NCBI GenBank assembly: GCA_019420945.1
Contig: JAHZGF010000069.1
Coordinates: 1-60,730 of the forward strand
DNA: 60,730 bases
Direction: 5' to 3'
DNA from: Clostridiales bacterium
GTDB taxonomy: Bacteria; Bacillota; Clostridia; Oscillospirales; Oscillospiraceae
The notes below the pieces were generated by a model. It searched no databases. It was not told the DNA's origin and was given only the letters and a program-made list of their open reading frames with translations. The translations under genes and the position numbers were made by a program. Below, piece after piece: positions 40,200-49,391 of the stretch. How positions within the stretch are numbered: the first letter of the stretch is position 1; every line of letters begins with the position of its first letter.

Positions 40200-41462
40200 T
40201 CATTGATGCCGCAGGGTGGGATTGAGCTGCATCCTTTGCTCATAGTCCAGGGCCACGGTGGCCCCGTAGTATTCGAGAATGTGGAAGGAGAACATCAAAT
40301 GGAAGGTGGCCTCGGCGTCCTGCAGATCCACCCCGGTGAGCTCAGTGATCTTCTCCATGCGGTTATTCATTGTGTTGCGGTGGATGAACAGCTTTGCGGA
40401 GGCCTCCGCCGTGCTGTGGTGGCAGAATAAAAAGGCGTGGAGGGTATCCAGTAGGCTGGTACCGTGGAGCCGGTCATAGGTGGCCAGGATGAAAATGGCA
40501 GAATGGCAGAAGTCCATGGTGTTCTGCTGCTTGCTGCAAACCTCCAAAGCATGGTAGATTGAGAATTTATCATAGAAAAACAGATATTCCTGGCTGTGGA
40601 ACAGCTGACCCATATCCAGCGCTTTATCGGATTCTAGATTCGCCTGAGCCAGACGGAGTATGGAATCGGTGTCTCGACTGATACCTGCCTCCAGACCGTG
40701 ATCTTTTAAAAATTCGATGAGAGAGTGAAAGGCCGCTCCATCCTTAGCAGTATCCTGATATACCGGCAGGATCAACTTAAGCCGGTCACTGTAGAAAAAG
40801 CAGGTTGCGGAGGGAAGCAGTGCCTCTAGTTGGCGCAGAATGACCTCCTGGTCCTGAGGCTCTGGTGTATGTTCATTCCGGGGGGAGATGGAGATCACCC
40901 GGAAATCACCGTCCAAATACCAATGAAAATGGTTGCAACGCTCCTGAATGTAGGCGGGCTCCGCGTGGTGCCCCTCCAGCAGATCCGCAATAAAGAAGTC
41001 CAGCATGTCCTGAGGAGTTCCCATATAGCGGAGCTCCTTTTTCAGGTGCAGAAAGATGACGTCCGCCAGAAAAGCGATGGTGTCGGAATCTTCCTGGGTG
41101 GGAATGCCGTTATAGCAGGGGATTTCCAGAAACCCGATGAGCTGATCTCCCTGAGCAATGACGGTGCGGAGAATGGGGAAATTCTGATTGTCTGTATCCA
41201 GGATGGGGCGGTGCTCCGCCAGGGCCCGCCGGTGAACCCGGGCCACCGCCTGATTGACTGGAACACAGTGTTTTCTCGCAATCTCCAGCCATTTGGGGTC
41301 TTTCAGGTCCGGCTCCTCCGACATGCAGAGAACCTGATGGGCCAGATCCGTGAGAATAATGGGGTTGCCCACTAGATCCCGGCCATAGCCGATCATTTCT
41401 GGCAGGGTTTTGGCGTGAAACAACTTGTGCATCACGGCAATTCTGCTGACGGTCTCTCCCAT
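40200..41462 (-). CDS. PucR/CdaR-type transcriptional regulator
   Basis: 420 residues. The N-terminal part is GAF-like (VGNPIILTDLAHQVLCMSEE), the middle a GGDEF-like degenerate domain, and the C-terminus the PucR helix-turn-helix (AEASAKLFIHRNTMNNRMEK, then ITELTGVDL). The ATG at 41462 follows GGAGGAGG and lies 28 bases from the predicted transcription start, which excludes the longer frame to 41681. It is divergent from the flavoenzyme cluster, and PucR proteins usually activate neighbouring catabolic genes. Confidence 0.85.
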   Translation of the reverse strand: MGETVSRIAVMHKLFHAKTLPEMIGYGRDLVGNPIILTDLAHQVLCMSEEPDLKDPKWLEIARKHCVPVNQAVARVHRRALAEHRPILDTDNQNFPILRTVIAQGDQLIGFLEIPCYNGIPTQEDSDTIAFLADVIFLHLKKELRYMGTPQDMLDFFIADLLEGHHAEPAYIQERCNHFHWYLDGDFRVISISPRNEHTPEPQDQEVILRQLEALLPSATCFFYSDRLKLILPVYQDTAKDGAAFHSLIEFLKDHGLEAGISRDTDSILRLAQANLESDKALDMGQLFHSQEYLFFYDKFSIYHALEVCSKQQNTMDFCHSAIFILATYDRLHGTSLLDTLHAFLFCHHSTAEASAKLFIHRNTMNNRMEKITELTGVDLQDAEATFHLMFSFHILEYYGATVALDYEQRMQLNPTLRHQ

Positions 41463-41496
41463 TGTGAACAGGCCTCCTCCGCTCAAACTATGCTCC

Positions 41497-41525
41497 ATTA
41501 TATTGTTTTTCTGCTCAAAAAGCAA
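41497..41525 (-). promoter_or_regulatory. Promoter of the PucR-like gene
   Basis: Minus strand TTGCTT (41520-41525), 17-base spacer, TATAAT (41497-41502). It fixes the regulator start at 41462. Confidence 0.7.
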
Positions 41526-41679
41526 ACTGGGCGTTTGGCGGGGCTGTGCAAAATGTACATTGGTTCCGGGAAAGAGTATGCAAATCGCTCTTGGGGCCGA
41601 AAAACTGATTTTGTTAAACTGATCACAAAGATAAGCGGGGCGGCCATAGTTCCCGCCCGGTGTGACAGGAGGTTTTTGC

Positions 41680-43236
41680 ATGGATGAGCTGAAAAACGGC
41701 GGCTACGGGCCAGCCCCGGAGGAGGGCCCTCCTCCCATTGAGTTTATGTACCGGGGTATCCCAAATTTGACCTGCGCTGAAATCCCCGCCAGTGGTGTGA
41801 TGGAGGCCGATGTGGTGGTGGTGGGCTGCGGCGGCTCCGGTATCTCTGCGGCGGTGTCCGCTTTTGAGCAGGGGGCCCGGCGGGTGGTTATTATCGAAAA
41901 ACAGAAGCGGGCCGGTGGCAACGCCGTCATGGCCCGGGGGCTCTTTGGCTGCGAGAGTTCGGTGCTCCGCCGGGCCATGATCAAATCTGACAAGGACGAA
42001 ATTTTCACCAACGCCATGTCCTGGCATCATCATACTCGAGTCAACGGTCGGCTCATCCGGGCCTGGATCAACCAGTCCGGAGAAACCATCGATTGGCTCC
42101 AGAAGCGGGACGTGGAGTTTGAAGTGGGCACCACCCAGCGCATGACCTACGATATTGCCCCCAATTGGCACTGCGTCAAGGGCAGCACCATGGCAACCCC
42201 CATGGCCCACCTGGTGGAGGAGCTGCTCTACCGGGGCGCTATCTTCTTTACGGAGACTCTGGTAGAAGAACTGCTGATGGAAGATGGAGCGGTGGCCGGT
42301 GTGCAGGCGGTCCATGAGGGTAAACGGTTTCGGATTCACGCCCCCAGCGTGGTGCTGGCCTCCGGTGGATTTCTGGCCAATACCGAGATGGTGCAGCAGT
42401 ATTATCCTGACTATGACCCGGAGATCTTCGGCGGCTACAAAGCTCCCAATATGGGAGAGTCGGTGGAGTTGGCCCGGAAAGCCGGGGCGCTGCTGGACCG
42501 GGATATCATGCTGATCAAGGAGGGCTGCGCCTCCTCGGACCGGGCCCCCCGGATTTTAAGCGAGTTTGGCCGGGAACCCTATCTGATCTGGGTCAACCGG
42601 AAGGGCCGTCGCTATGTGGATGAGACGGTGGGGTCCATCCTCCAGGTAGCCACCAACGCCATGATGGCCCAGCCCGGCATGGAGTCCTATGTGATCTTCG
42701 ATGAAGGTACCATGCACCGGATGATGGATTTGGGTATGGAGCTCTCCAAGGGCGATCAGATCCGGGGCGTTCCTCAGCCGGATCTGAAGGAGCAGTTTGA
42801 ACAGGCTGCCGCTAAGGCGCCCACCGAGGCAAAGATTGCCGGGACAGTGGAGGAGCTGGCCCAGTGGATCGGCTGTCAGCCGGAAACCCTTCGGGCGGAG
42901 CTGGACAGCTACAACCGCTATTGCGCCCAGGGTTATGATGAAGATTTCAACAAACCTCGTAAATATCTGGCCCCCTGCCATGTGGGCCCGTTCTACGGCA
43001 TCCGGCACCGGGCCATCGCCGTGGACACGGTGGGCCCGGTGCGGGTCAACGAGAAGTTGGAGGTGGTGAATCCGGACTGGGACCCCATCCCCGGCCTCTA
43101 CGCCGCCGGGTCACTGACCTCCGGCTGGCAGTCCAATGACTACTGTGGTATGTACCTGTTCGGCGGGGCCATGTCCTACGGCATCAACTCCGGCCGCATT
43201 GCCGGCCGCAACGCCGCCCAACATGCCCTGGGGTGA
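41680..43236 (+). CDS. FAD-dependent reductase of the fumarate reductase/ketosteroid dehydrogenase family
   Basis: 518 residues. FAD-binding Rossmann motif ADVVVVGCGGSGISAAVSAFE near residue 43, then IIEKQKRAGGNAVMARG for the second FAD contact, and the C-terminal FAD loop PIPGLYAAGSLTSGWQSNDY. These flavoproteins reduce activated C=C bonds (fumarate, urocanate, enones, bile acids or steroids). No haem or signal sequence is present, so it is cytoplasmic. GACAGGAGG precedes the ATG at 41680. It is first in a cluster with a second flavoprotein 12 bases downstream and is divergent from the PucR regulator. Confidence 0.85.
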   Translation: MDELKNGGYGPAPEEGPPPIEFMYRGIPNLTCAEIPASGVMEADVVVVGCGGSGISAAVSAFEQGARRVVIIEKQKRAGGNAVMARGLFGCESSVLRRAMIKSDKDEIFTNAMSWHHHTRVNGRLIRAWINQSGETIDWLQKRDVEFEVGTTQRMTYDIAPNWHCVKGSTMATPMAHLVEELLYRGAIFFTETLVEELLMEDGAVAGVQAVHEGKRFRIHAPSVVLASGGFLANTEMVQQYYPDYDPEIFGGYKAPNMGESVELARKAGALLDRDIMLIKEGCASSDRAPRILSEFGREPYLIWVNRKGRRYVDETVGSILQVATNAMMAQPGMESYVIFDEGTMHRMMDLGMELSKGDQIRGVPQPDLKEQFEQAAAKAPTEAKIAGTVEELAQWIGCQPETLRAELDSYNRYCAQGYDEDFNKPRKYLAPCHVGPFYGIRHRAIAVDTVGPVRVNEKLEVVNPDWDPIPGLYAAGSLTSGWQSNDYCGMYLFGGAMSYGINSGRIAGRNAAQHALG

Positions 43237-43248
43237 GAGGAGGAGCAA

Positions 43249-44706
43249 ATGAGAACACTGAAAACAGATGTGGCCATCATCGGCGCCGGTGCTGCCGGTA
43301 TTCCCGCCGCCATTGAGGCGGCCCAGGCCGGGGTCAAGGTGGACGTATTCGAGGCCAGCGACCACGCCGGCGGGGCCTGTAACGGAGGCAACGGTGTCTT
43401 TGCCGTGGAGTCCCGGATGCAGAAGCAGAAGCAGTTCACTTATACCAAAGAACAGATTTTGCGCTATTGGATGGAGTACACCCATAACAATGTGGATGCC
43501 CGGCTGGTCAGTGAGTTCATCAACCGGTCCGCCGACACGGTGGACTGGCTCATGGGCTACGGGGTGGAGCTCAACGACCTGATTGCCTACTACCCCGGGG
43601 CCTATTACGTCTGGCACTTCCGCCGGGACGGATCCCCCTTCATCACCGATCTGCTGCGGCCGGTGAGCGAGCAGGCCGGGGCGGTGTACCATTACAATAC
43701 CCGGGTCAACCATCTCACCATGCGGGATGGTGCCTGCGTGGGATTTGAGGCGGAGGACCAGGAGGGCAAGTTTCAGGTGGAAGCCGGGGCGGTGATCATT
43801 GCCTCCGGCGGCACCGGCAAACGGGCTGACTTCGTCTATCAGGAGACGGGCCAAATGCTGGGTAAGGACATCACCATGTTCCCGGGTATGCTCTACGAGG
43901 ATCCCTCCAAGGCGCCGAAACTGGGCGTTGAATTGGCTTGGGAGGTGGGGGCCCAGCACACCAAGCTGATGATCGACTCCTTCGCCTCCATCCCAGATCC
44001 CAACTTCGGCCCCGGCGGGGTTCCGGCCCAACTGCCCTGGTTCCGGCAGCCCCAGAACATCTGCGTCAACCTCCATGGAGAGCGGTTTATTGATGAGGCG
44101 GAGATGCGCAACGGTGCCTTTATGGGCAACGCCATCGCCATTCAAAAACAGGCCACTGCCTTCATGATCTTTACCCAGTCCATGCGGGACCGGTACGACA
44201 ATGAGGGCATGGACTATGAGATGGGCAACGTCCACTTCATGGATGATCTGACGGCGGACGAGTATCTGGAGATGAACTGGAAGTGGGGCAACCGGGACAT
44301 CATGGTGTTTGACACCCTGGAGGAGCTCTGCGACGGCATGGGCATCGACCGGCAACTGCTGGCGACGGTGGCGGAGTACAACGACAATATCCGCTCCAAC
44401 CGGGGGGATCCCATCTTCCACAAGGATTACCGCTATCTGACCCCCATCGAGGGCGGCAAATACTATGTGGCCAAATTCCGCCGCCACGCCTACGGGGTGA
44501 TGGGCGGCTTGCGGATCAACTACCGGGCGGAGGTCCAGGATACCGACTGTGACTCCATCCCCGGCCTCTACGCCGCCGGCAATGACGCCAACTCCATCTA
44601 TACCGACACCTATCCCTTTGTGCTCTCCGGCAACACTTCCAGCTTTGCCATCAACACCGGCCGGATTGCCGGCCAGGAGGCGGCCAAGTGGGTAAAAAGC
44701 CGTTGA
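43249..44706 (+). CDS. Second FAD-dependent reductase of the same family
   Basis: 485 residues. TDVAIIGAGAAGIPAAIEAA binds FAD; EASDHAGGACNGGNGVFAVE and the end SIPGLYAAGNDANSIYTDTY complete the site. It is related to but clearly different from the preceding protein and starts 12 bases after it, so the two may act in sequence or as a heteromer on the same substrate. The active-site Arg of true fumarate reductases could not be assigned by eye, so an unknown enone or aromatic acid is the safer substrate class. Confidence 0.85.
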   Translation: MRTLKTDVAIIGAGAAGIPAAIEAAQAGVKVDVFEASDHAGGACNGGNGVFAVESRMQKQKQFTYTKEQILRYWMEYTHNNVDARLVSEFINRSADTVDWLMGYGVELNDLIAYYPGAYYVWHFRRDGSPFITDLLRPVSEQAGAVYHYNTRVNHLTMRDGACVGFEAEDQEGKFQVEAGAVIIASGGTGKRADFVYQETGQMLGKDITMFPGMLYEDPSKAPKLGVELAWEVGAQHTKLMIDSFASIPDPNFGPGGVPAQLPWFRQPQNICVNLHGERFIDEAEMRNGAFMGNAIAIQKQATAFMIFTQSMRDRYDNEGMDYEMGNVHFMDDLTADEYLEMNWKWGNRDIMVFDTLEELCDGMGIDRQLLATVAEYNDNIRSNRGDPIFHKDYRYLTPIEGGKYYVAKFRRHAYGVMGGLRINYRAEVQDTDCDSIPGLYAAGNDANSIYTDTYPFVLSGNTSSFAINTGRIAGQEAAKWVKSR

Positions 44707-44760
44707 ATTGTCCCGGAAAATGGGCGAAAATAGACAAGAAAGAGAAAGAGGTATCTGATT

Positions 44761-46161
44761 ATGGCAAAAAATGTATCTACAATTGCCCCGGAAGATAGGA
44801 TCGGTATACCGGGTAAGCTGTGTTACTCCATCGGCTATGCCGGCAAGGACTGCTTCCAGACCATCACCAACAGCTATCTGATGATGTTCCTGATGATGGT
44901 GGCGGGGATTCCCGGCGGCTTTATCGGCACCATGATGCTGGTGGCCCGGATCTGGGACGCCATCAATGACCCTATCCTGGGTTCTCTGGCCGACCACACC
45001 CGAAGCAAATGGGGTAAGTTCCGGCCCTATCTGCTCTCCTCCATCCCCATGGCTATTATCTTTGCCCTGCTGTTCTTCACCCCCAGCTTCAGCAATATGG
45101 GCAAGATGGTCTATTACACCATTGTCTATGTTTTCTACGGCATGTGCTATACCGTGCTGGAGATCCCCTACTTTGGTCTGGCCGGTGCCATGTCCTTCAA
45201 CCCCCAGGAGCGGGCCTCTGTCACCGCCTGGAGCCGTATCGCCTCCCGTATCCCCGCAGTGCTGGTGCCCATGCTGCTGAGCTACATCACCGTCCAGATG
45301 GGGGACCAGAAGGGCTATTTTGTCACCGCCATCCTGGTGGGCATTATCGCCATCCTGGCTTCCATGTTCTCCTTCTTCGGCTGCAAGGAAAAAGCGCTGG
45401 TGGAGGCAGAGCCCTCTGCCAAGAAAGCCTCTGGCTTCCGGGATTTCCTGAATGTGCTGAAGGGCAACTGGGCCCTGCTGGTGGTTATGATTGCCCAGCT
45501 GTTCTTCACCTTCAACACCATTCTGTGCGACATGCTGAACACCTACTACCTGACCTACTCCCTGGGCTCCCCGGCGCTGATCACCGGCGTGGGTGTGGCC
45601 CTGGTGGCGGTGGGCGCCTGCATCGGCCAGTTCTTCTATCCCTACATTGCCACCAAGGTCCAGAGCTGCAAGACCATCATGCTCATCGGCGTGCCCGTCT
45701 ACTGCGCCATGCTGGCTCTGTGCTATGTGGCCGGCAACAACTCCATACCCCTGTATCTGGTGATGCTGATTGTGCTGAATGTCTTCACCGGCATGCTGCA
45801 GATCAATGTCATCAACCTCTGCTTTGAGGTCTGCGACAAGCTGGAGTATCAGAACCATGTGCGCTCCGATGCCACCGTGTTCGCCGTGGTCTCCTTCCTG
45901 ATGAAGCTGGCCGCTGGCCTGGCCGCCACCATTGCCGGCTGGGGCCTGCAGCTGGTGGGCTTCCAGGGCATGGGTCCTGTGATGATCGAGGTTACCCCCG
46001 CCATGGCCTCCGGTGTTGCGGTGCTCCGCTTCGCCCTGCCCGGCGTCCTGGCCGCCATCTCCTTTGTGGCTGTACTGTTCTATCCCATCAAAAAGGATGA
46101 GATCAACGAGATCCGGGCCGAGCTGACCCGCCGGCACACTGGCCGCAATCAAGACGCTTAA
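44761..46161 (+). CDS. GPH-family sugar/glycoside:cation symporter
   Basis: 466 residues, twelve membrane segments. RIWDAINDPILGSLADHTRS followed by KWGKFRPYLL is the family signature of glycoside-pentoside-hexuronide symporters (MelB, GusB type). It follows the flavoproteins by 54 bases. A glycoside or glucuronide conjugate, or a polar polycyclic compound, entering through it could feed the reductases; this is inference. A terminator-like hairpin follows. Confidence 0.88.
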   Translation: MAKNVSTIAPEDRIGIPGKLCYSIGYAGKDCFQTITNSYLMMFLMMVAGIPGGFIGTMMLVARIWDAINDPILGSLADHTRSKWGKFRPYLLSSIPMAIIFALLFFTPSFSNMGKMVYYTIVYVFYGMCYTVLEIPYFGLAGAMSFNPQERASVTAWSRIASRIPAVLVPMLLSYITVQMGDQKGYFVTAILVGIIAILASMFSFFGCKEKALVEAEPSAKKASGFRDFLNVLKGNWALLVVMIAQLFFTFNTILCDMLNTYYLTYSLGSPALITGVGVALVAVGACIGQFFYPYIATKVQSCKTIMLIGVPVYCAMLALCYVAGNNSIPLYLVMLIVLNVFTGMLQINVINLCFEVCDKLEYQNHVRSDATVFAVVSFLMKLAAGLAATIAGWGLQLVGFQGMGPVMIEVTPAMASGVAVLRFALPGVLAAISFVAVLFYPIKKDEINEIRAELTRRHTGRNQDA

Positions 46162-46187
46162 TCCCCCTTTTCTCCCTTTTCTCAGAT

Positions 46188-46217
46188 GAATGCCTCCGCC
46201 TTTGTGCGGAGGCATTC
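46188..46217 (+). terminator. Hairpin between the symporter and the enoate reductase
   Basis: GAATGCCTCCGC / GCGGAGGCATTC, perfect 12-bp stem, 26 bases after the symporter stop and 38 bases before the next start. It may terminate most transcripts and so lower expression of the last gene. Confidence 0.7.
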
Positions 46218-46255
46218 AACCTAAATCCCTTCATTTCCCAAAGGAGCTGATGATC

Positions 46256-48286
46256 ATGAAATCCGCCTATCCGCATCTGTTGTCCCCCCTGGTAATCCGG
46301 GGCAAGGTGATCAAAAACCGTATGGAGTCCGCCAACTCTCTGCCTCATTTCCTCCAGGGACCTGAGCGCTATCCTGCCGATTCCGTTATTACCCATTACG
46401 CCAACCGGGCCAAGGCCGGGGCCGCCATTGTCACCTGTATGGGCATCAACGACTTCAACGCGGATAAACATATGCCCATGGAAATGGACGGCCCCCATTT
46501 CCCGGATTTTGACCTCTATAATCCCCAGTGCCAGAACTATCTGCTGCAGCTGGCCGATGCCATCCACTACTACGGGGCCCAGGCTTGCATGGGCTTTTAT
46601 GTGGCCAGCAACAAGTATCCCATCCTACGCAAACAGCATCCCATGGACGAGGGTACTCTGGAATTTGTCCAGCTGGACAACCCCATGGGTCCCTTCCCGG
46701 GCTCTACTCCGGAGCAGATAGAGGAATTTTATAATCACGTCCGGGAGACTGTGGCGGCACTGGACGAGGCCACCATGGAGAAAGTGGCCGAGAGCTATGC
46801 CCAACAGTGCGGAATCCTGAAATTCCTGGGCTTCGATATGGTTTCCATCCACCTGTGCTATCGGGGCCAGATGCCCACCCGGTTCCTCTCGCCGCTGACC
46901 AACCACCGCACCGACGCTTATGGCGGAAGCCTGGAAAACCGGGCCCGGTTCCCGTTGATGATTCTGAAGAAAATTCGGGAGAGCGTGGGCAAGGATTTCA
47001 TTGTGGAAATTCTCTTCTCCGGAGAGGAGGACGCAGTGGGGGGCTACACCCTGGAGGATGCGGCGGAATACCTGAAGCTCTTTGAGCCCTATGTGGACAT
47101 TGCCCAGATCCGGGCCAGCGAAGCTGACCCCAATCACCCCACCAGCTTTAACCCGGAAGAAACCCCTTTCCTGCGGCAGGCGGCCTATATGAAGGAGCAT
47201 GGAGTCAAAATGCTGATTGCCTCAGTAGGCGGTTGGCAGGATCCAAATACCTGTGAACGGGCTTTGGCGGAAGGCAAAATTGATCTTGTCTCCATGGCCC
47301 GGGCCTGGGTGTCCAACCCGGACTATGGCAAGCTGGTCTATGAGGGTCGGGCGGAGGATATCGTGCCCTGCCTGCGCTGCAATAAGTGCCATGGCCGGGG
47401 TCCCCACGATCCCTTTGTTTCCGTCTGCTCTGTCAACCCCAAGATTGGCATTGAGCACCGACTCCACTATCTGGGCTCTGCTCCGGAGAAGGTCAAAAAG
47501 GTGGCGGTCATCGGCGGCGGTCCGGCGGGTATGAAGGCGGCCATGGACCTCTGTGACCGGGGACATCAGGTCACCCTATATGAGATCACCGACAGTTTGG
47601 GGGGCGCCATCAAACACGCCGATTTTGTGGATTTCAAGTGGACACTGCGGCAGTTCAAGGACTATTTGATCCGTCAGGTAACCAAGCGGGATATCGATGT
47701 GCGTCTGAACACGCTGGCTACTCCGGAGATGATCGAGGCACAGGGCTATGACGCCGTGGTGGTGGCGGCAGGAGCCCATCCGTCCAAACCGCCCATTCCC
47801 GGTCTGGACGGAGAAAATGTCATCTTCGCCACCCAGGCCCTGATGGGAGAAAAGCCGGTGGGCCACAATGTGGTGGTCATCGGCGGCGGGGAAGTGGGGG
47901 TAGAGACTGCCATGCACCTGGCTAAAACCGGACATGTGGCCACGGTATTGGAGATGCGGGGGGAACTGGCGGCGGATTCTACCTTTGTCCACTACCGCTC
48001 CATGTTCCAGGAGGCCTGGGAGGCCATTCCCGATTTCCACAGCGTGGTAAACGCCCGGTGCACCCGGGTGGAGCAGGGCAAGGTCTGGTATCTGGATCAG
48101 GACAATCAGGAGCATGCCCTGGAGGCTGACACGGTGGTGGTCTCTGCTGGTATGACTCCCCTGCAGAAAGAGGCCATGGGCTTCTACGGCACCGCCCCCC
48201 ACGTCTACATGATTGGCGACTGTGTCAAGCCTGGCACCGTCCAGCAGGCCATGCGCCAGGCCTTTGCCACAGCCAGCGAGATCTGA
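46256..48286 (+). CDS. Old yellow enzyme/2,4-dienoyl-CoA reductase-type enoate reductase
   Basis: 676 residues in the FadH/BaiCD/BaiH layout. The N-terminal FMN barrel (about 1-350) contains LTNHRTDAYGGSLENRARFP, followed by a 4Fe-4S site CLRCNKC with a later Cys (VSVCSVNP), and a C-terminal FAD/NAD(P)H part with KVAVIGGGPAGMKAA and VVVIGGGEVGVETA. It moves electrons from NAD(P)H to a C=C bond conjugated to a carbonyl. AAAGGAG precedes ATG 46256; ATG 46250 is possible. With the two FAD reductases and the GPH carrier it forms a plausible reductive pathway for an unsaturated or steroid-like compound. Confidence 0.88.
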   Translation: MKSAYPHLLSPLVIRGKVIKNRMESANSLPHFLQGPERYPADSVITHYANRAKAGAAIVTCMGINDFNADKHMPMEMDGPHFPDFDLYNPQCQNYLLQLADAIHYYGAQACMGFYVASNKYPILRKQHPMDEGTLEFVQLDNPMGPFPGSTPEQIEEFYNHVRETVAALDEATMEKVAESYAQQCGILKFLGFDMVSIHLCYRGQMPTRFLSPLTNHRTDAYGGSLENRARFPLMILKKIRESVGKDFIVEILFSGEEDAVGGYTLEDAAEYLKLFEPYVDIAQIRASEADPNHPTSFNPEETPFLRQAAYMKEHGVKMLIASVGGWQDPNTCERALAEGKIDLVSMARAWVSNPDYGKLVYEGRAEDIVPCLRCNKCHGRGPHDPFVSVCSVNPKIGIEHRLHYLGSAPEKVKKVAVIGGGPAGMKAAMDLCDRGHQVTLYEITDSLGGAIKHADFVDFKWTLRQFKDYLIRQVTKRDIDVRLNTLATPEMIEAQGYDAVVVAAGAHPSKPPIPGLDGENVIFATQALMGEKPVGHNVVVIGGGEVGVETAMHLAKTGHVATVLEMRGELAADSTFVHYRSMFQEAWEAIPDFHSVVNARCTRVEQGKVWYLDQDNQEHALEADTVVVSAGMTPLQKEAMGFYGTAPHVYMIGDCVKPGTVQQAMRQAFATASEI

Positions 48287-48339
48287 GTTTGCTTTCGCCT
48301 TCCTGTGGACAACTAGAAAAAAAGAATAGAGATTAAAGC

Positions 48340-48409
48340 AACCCTCTCCTATAGCGCATCGGAAAGACAGAAACTGTGCCTCTGTCTGATGCTGTTGTAG
48401 GAGAGGGTT
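48340..48409 (+). terminator. Long branched hairpin terminator
   Basis: AACCCTCTCCTA pairs with TAGGAGAGGGTT; inner pairs GCATC/GATGC and GACAG/CTGTC extend the stem, followed by TTATATTTTT. It ends the enoate reductase transcript. Confidence 0.8.
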
Positions 48410-48465
48410 TATATTTTTGTATGTAATTGTGAGCACTTAAAGCACGCTGGACTTACTTGAAATAT

Positions 48466-48549
48466 AGAGTTGATATCTTGCGGCAGTCTATAGATTTTTC
48501 GTTGAAAACCTGGGATCAGGAGCGAAATTCCCTCTACGTCGGTTCCTGA
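48466..48549 (+). pseudogene. Fragment of a second DUF6551 gene
   Basis: The DNA encodes VDILRQSIDFSLKTWDQERN then SLYVGS and a stop. The first block equals residues about 178-197 of the intact DUF6551 protein (LDILRQSIDLALKTWDQERN) and the end equals its C-terminus (SLYGGS-stop). Everything between, about 70 codons, is deleted, as is everything upstream. Confidence 0.85.
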
Positions 48550-48554
48550 TTTGT

Positions 48555-48986
48555 TTATGCCTGCTCAGATTTTGAAGTACGGCGAAGAAAGACCCCCCAG
48601 ATTTGCAGGCCTAGGAGGGAAACAGTGCAGATGATAAACCAGAGCCCATATTTCACTGCTGTGGCTGCATCAGAGACAAAGCCCAGCTCAAACATATCGT
48701 TCCAATAGATGGTCTGTTTTAGAAGATAGAACGAGATCTGAAAAGAAAGGAGGAAAGTGAGCACAACAATAAAATTCTTCATCTGTTTGTGTCTCCAGCG
48801 CCAGAAAACCGCCAGAAAAACCAGAAGCAATACTGCACAAAAGTAGAGGCACATCCCCCAGATCAGGACAGGTATGGTGTTCCCAATACGGTAAAAATGG
48901 CCGACGGAAACAGCCAGAGCAGAATAACAAAGGAGGCAGAGAAACTCACACACCGCAAAGTACAGCCGGATTCTTTGTCGTTTCAT
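48555..48986 (-). CDS. Four-helix membrane protein, unknown
   Basis: 143 residues with hydrophobic segments at about 8-30, 36-62, 70-90 and 110-133 and short basic loops. AAGGAGACG precedes the ATG at 48986. I do not recognise a family. It lies downstream of the Wadjet operon on the same strand, but a terminator at 49286 and about 400 bases separate them, so it is probably expressed alone. Confidence 0.6.
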   Translation of the reverse strand: MKRQRIRLYFAVCEFLCLLCYSALAVSVGHFYRIGNTIPVLIWGMCLYFCAVLLLVFLAVFWRWRHKQMKNFIVVLTFLLSFQISFYLLKQTIYWNDMFELGFVSDAATAVKYGLWFIICTVSLLGLQIWGVFLRRTSKSEQA

Positions 48987-49056
48987 CGTTTACGTCTCCT
49001 TTTCTGCGTGGAATGTCTGCTAACAGTTCCCAGCGTTTGTCGTTTAGAAAATTGAA

Positions 49057-49245
49057 TCAGCTAGCGGCATCCAAATCAGGTTCATCGATGTGTTGTAATA
49101 CTTCGCAATATTTGGCGAAAACAGGACCGTTTTCCACATATAGGATGACGTTTGCTACATCTGATGACCAAATATATTTGTGCGGCCCCAGGGGTACACA
49201 CGCATAGCTATATTTGTGCAAAACTAATGGAAAATGAAGGGGTGT
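49057..49245 (-). pseudogene. Open frame without a start, probable gene remnant
   Basis: 62 codons reading YACVPLGPHKYIWSSDVANV, then ILYVENGPVFAKYCEVLQH to a stop at 49057. The composition is protein-like but no start codon or ribosome binding site exists and the frame is closed at 49246. It is probably the C-terminal stump of a lost gene; family not recognised. Confidence 0.4.
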
Positions 49246-49285
49246 CTATCCCATAGCAAAATAGAGTAGCAAAAGATGTGGGATA

Positions 49286-49329
49286 AAAGGGAACACAGGG
49301 ATACAGCAGCTTCTCTGTGCCCCCTTTTA
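49286..49329 (-). terminator. Terminator of the Wadjet operon
   Basis: AAAAGGG/CCCTTTT outer and CACAG/CTGTG inner pairs with an imperfect middle, about 62 bases beyond the jetD stop in the minus direction. Confidence 0.65.
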
Positions 49330-49391
49330 CGCTGCGTTTGACGTAGGAAATCAAGCTGTATATTGATGACTCATTCAAATATTTTCCTGCG

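Noticed and set aside
43111..46215. 1034-codon open frame on the minus strand opposite the FAD reductases and symporter
   Set aside because: Low-complexity His/Gly/Gln-rich shadow of three well supported genes.
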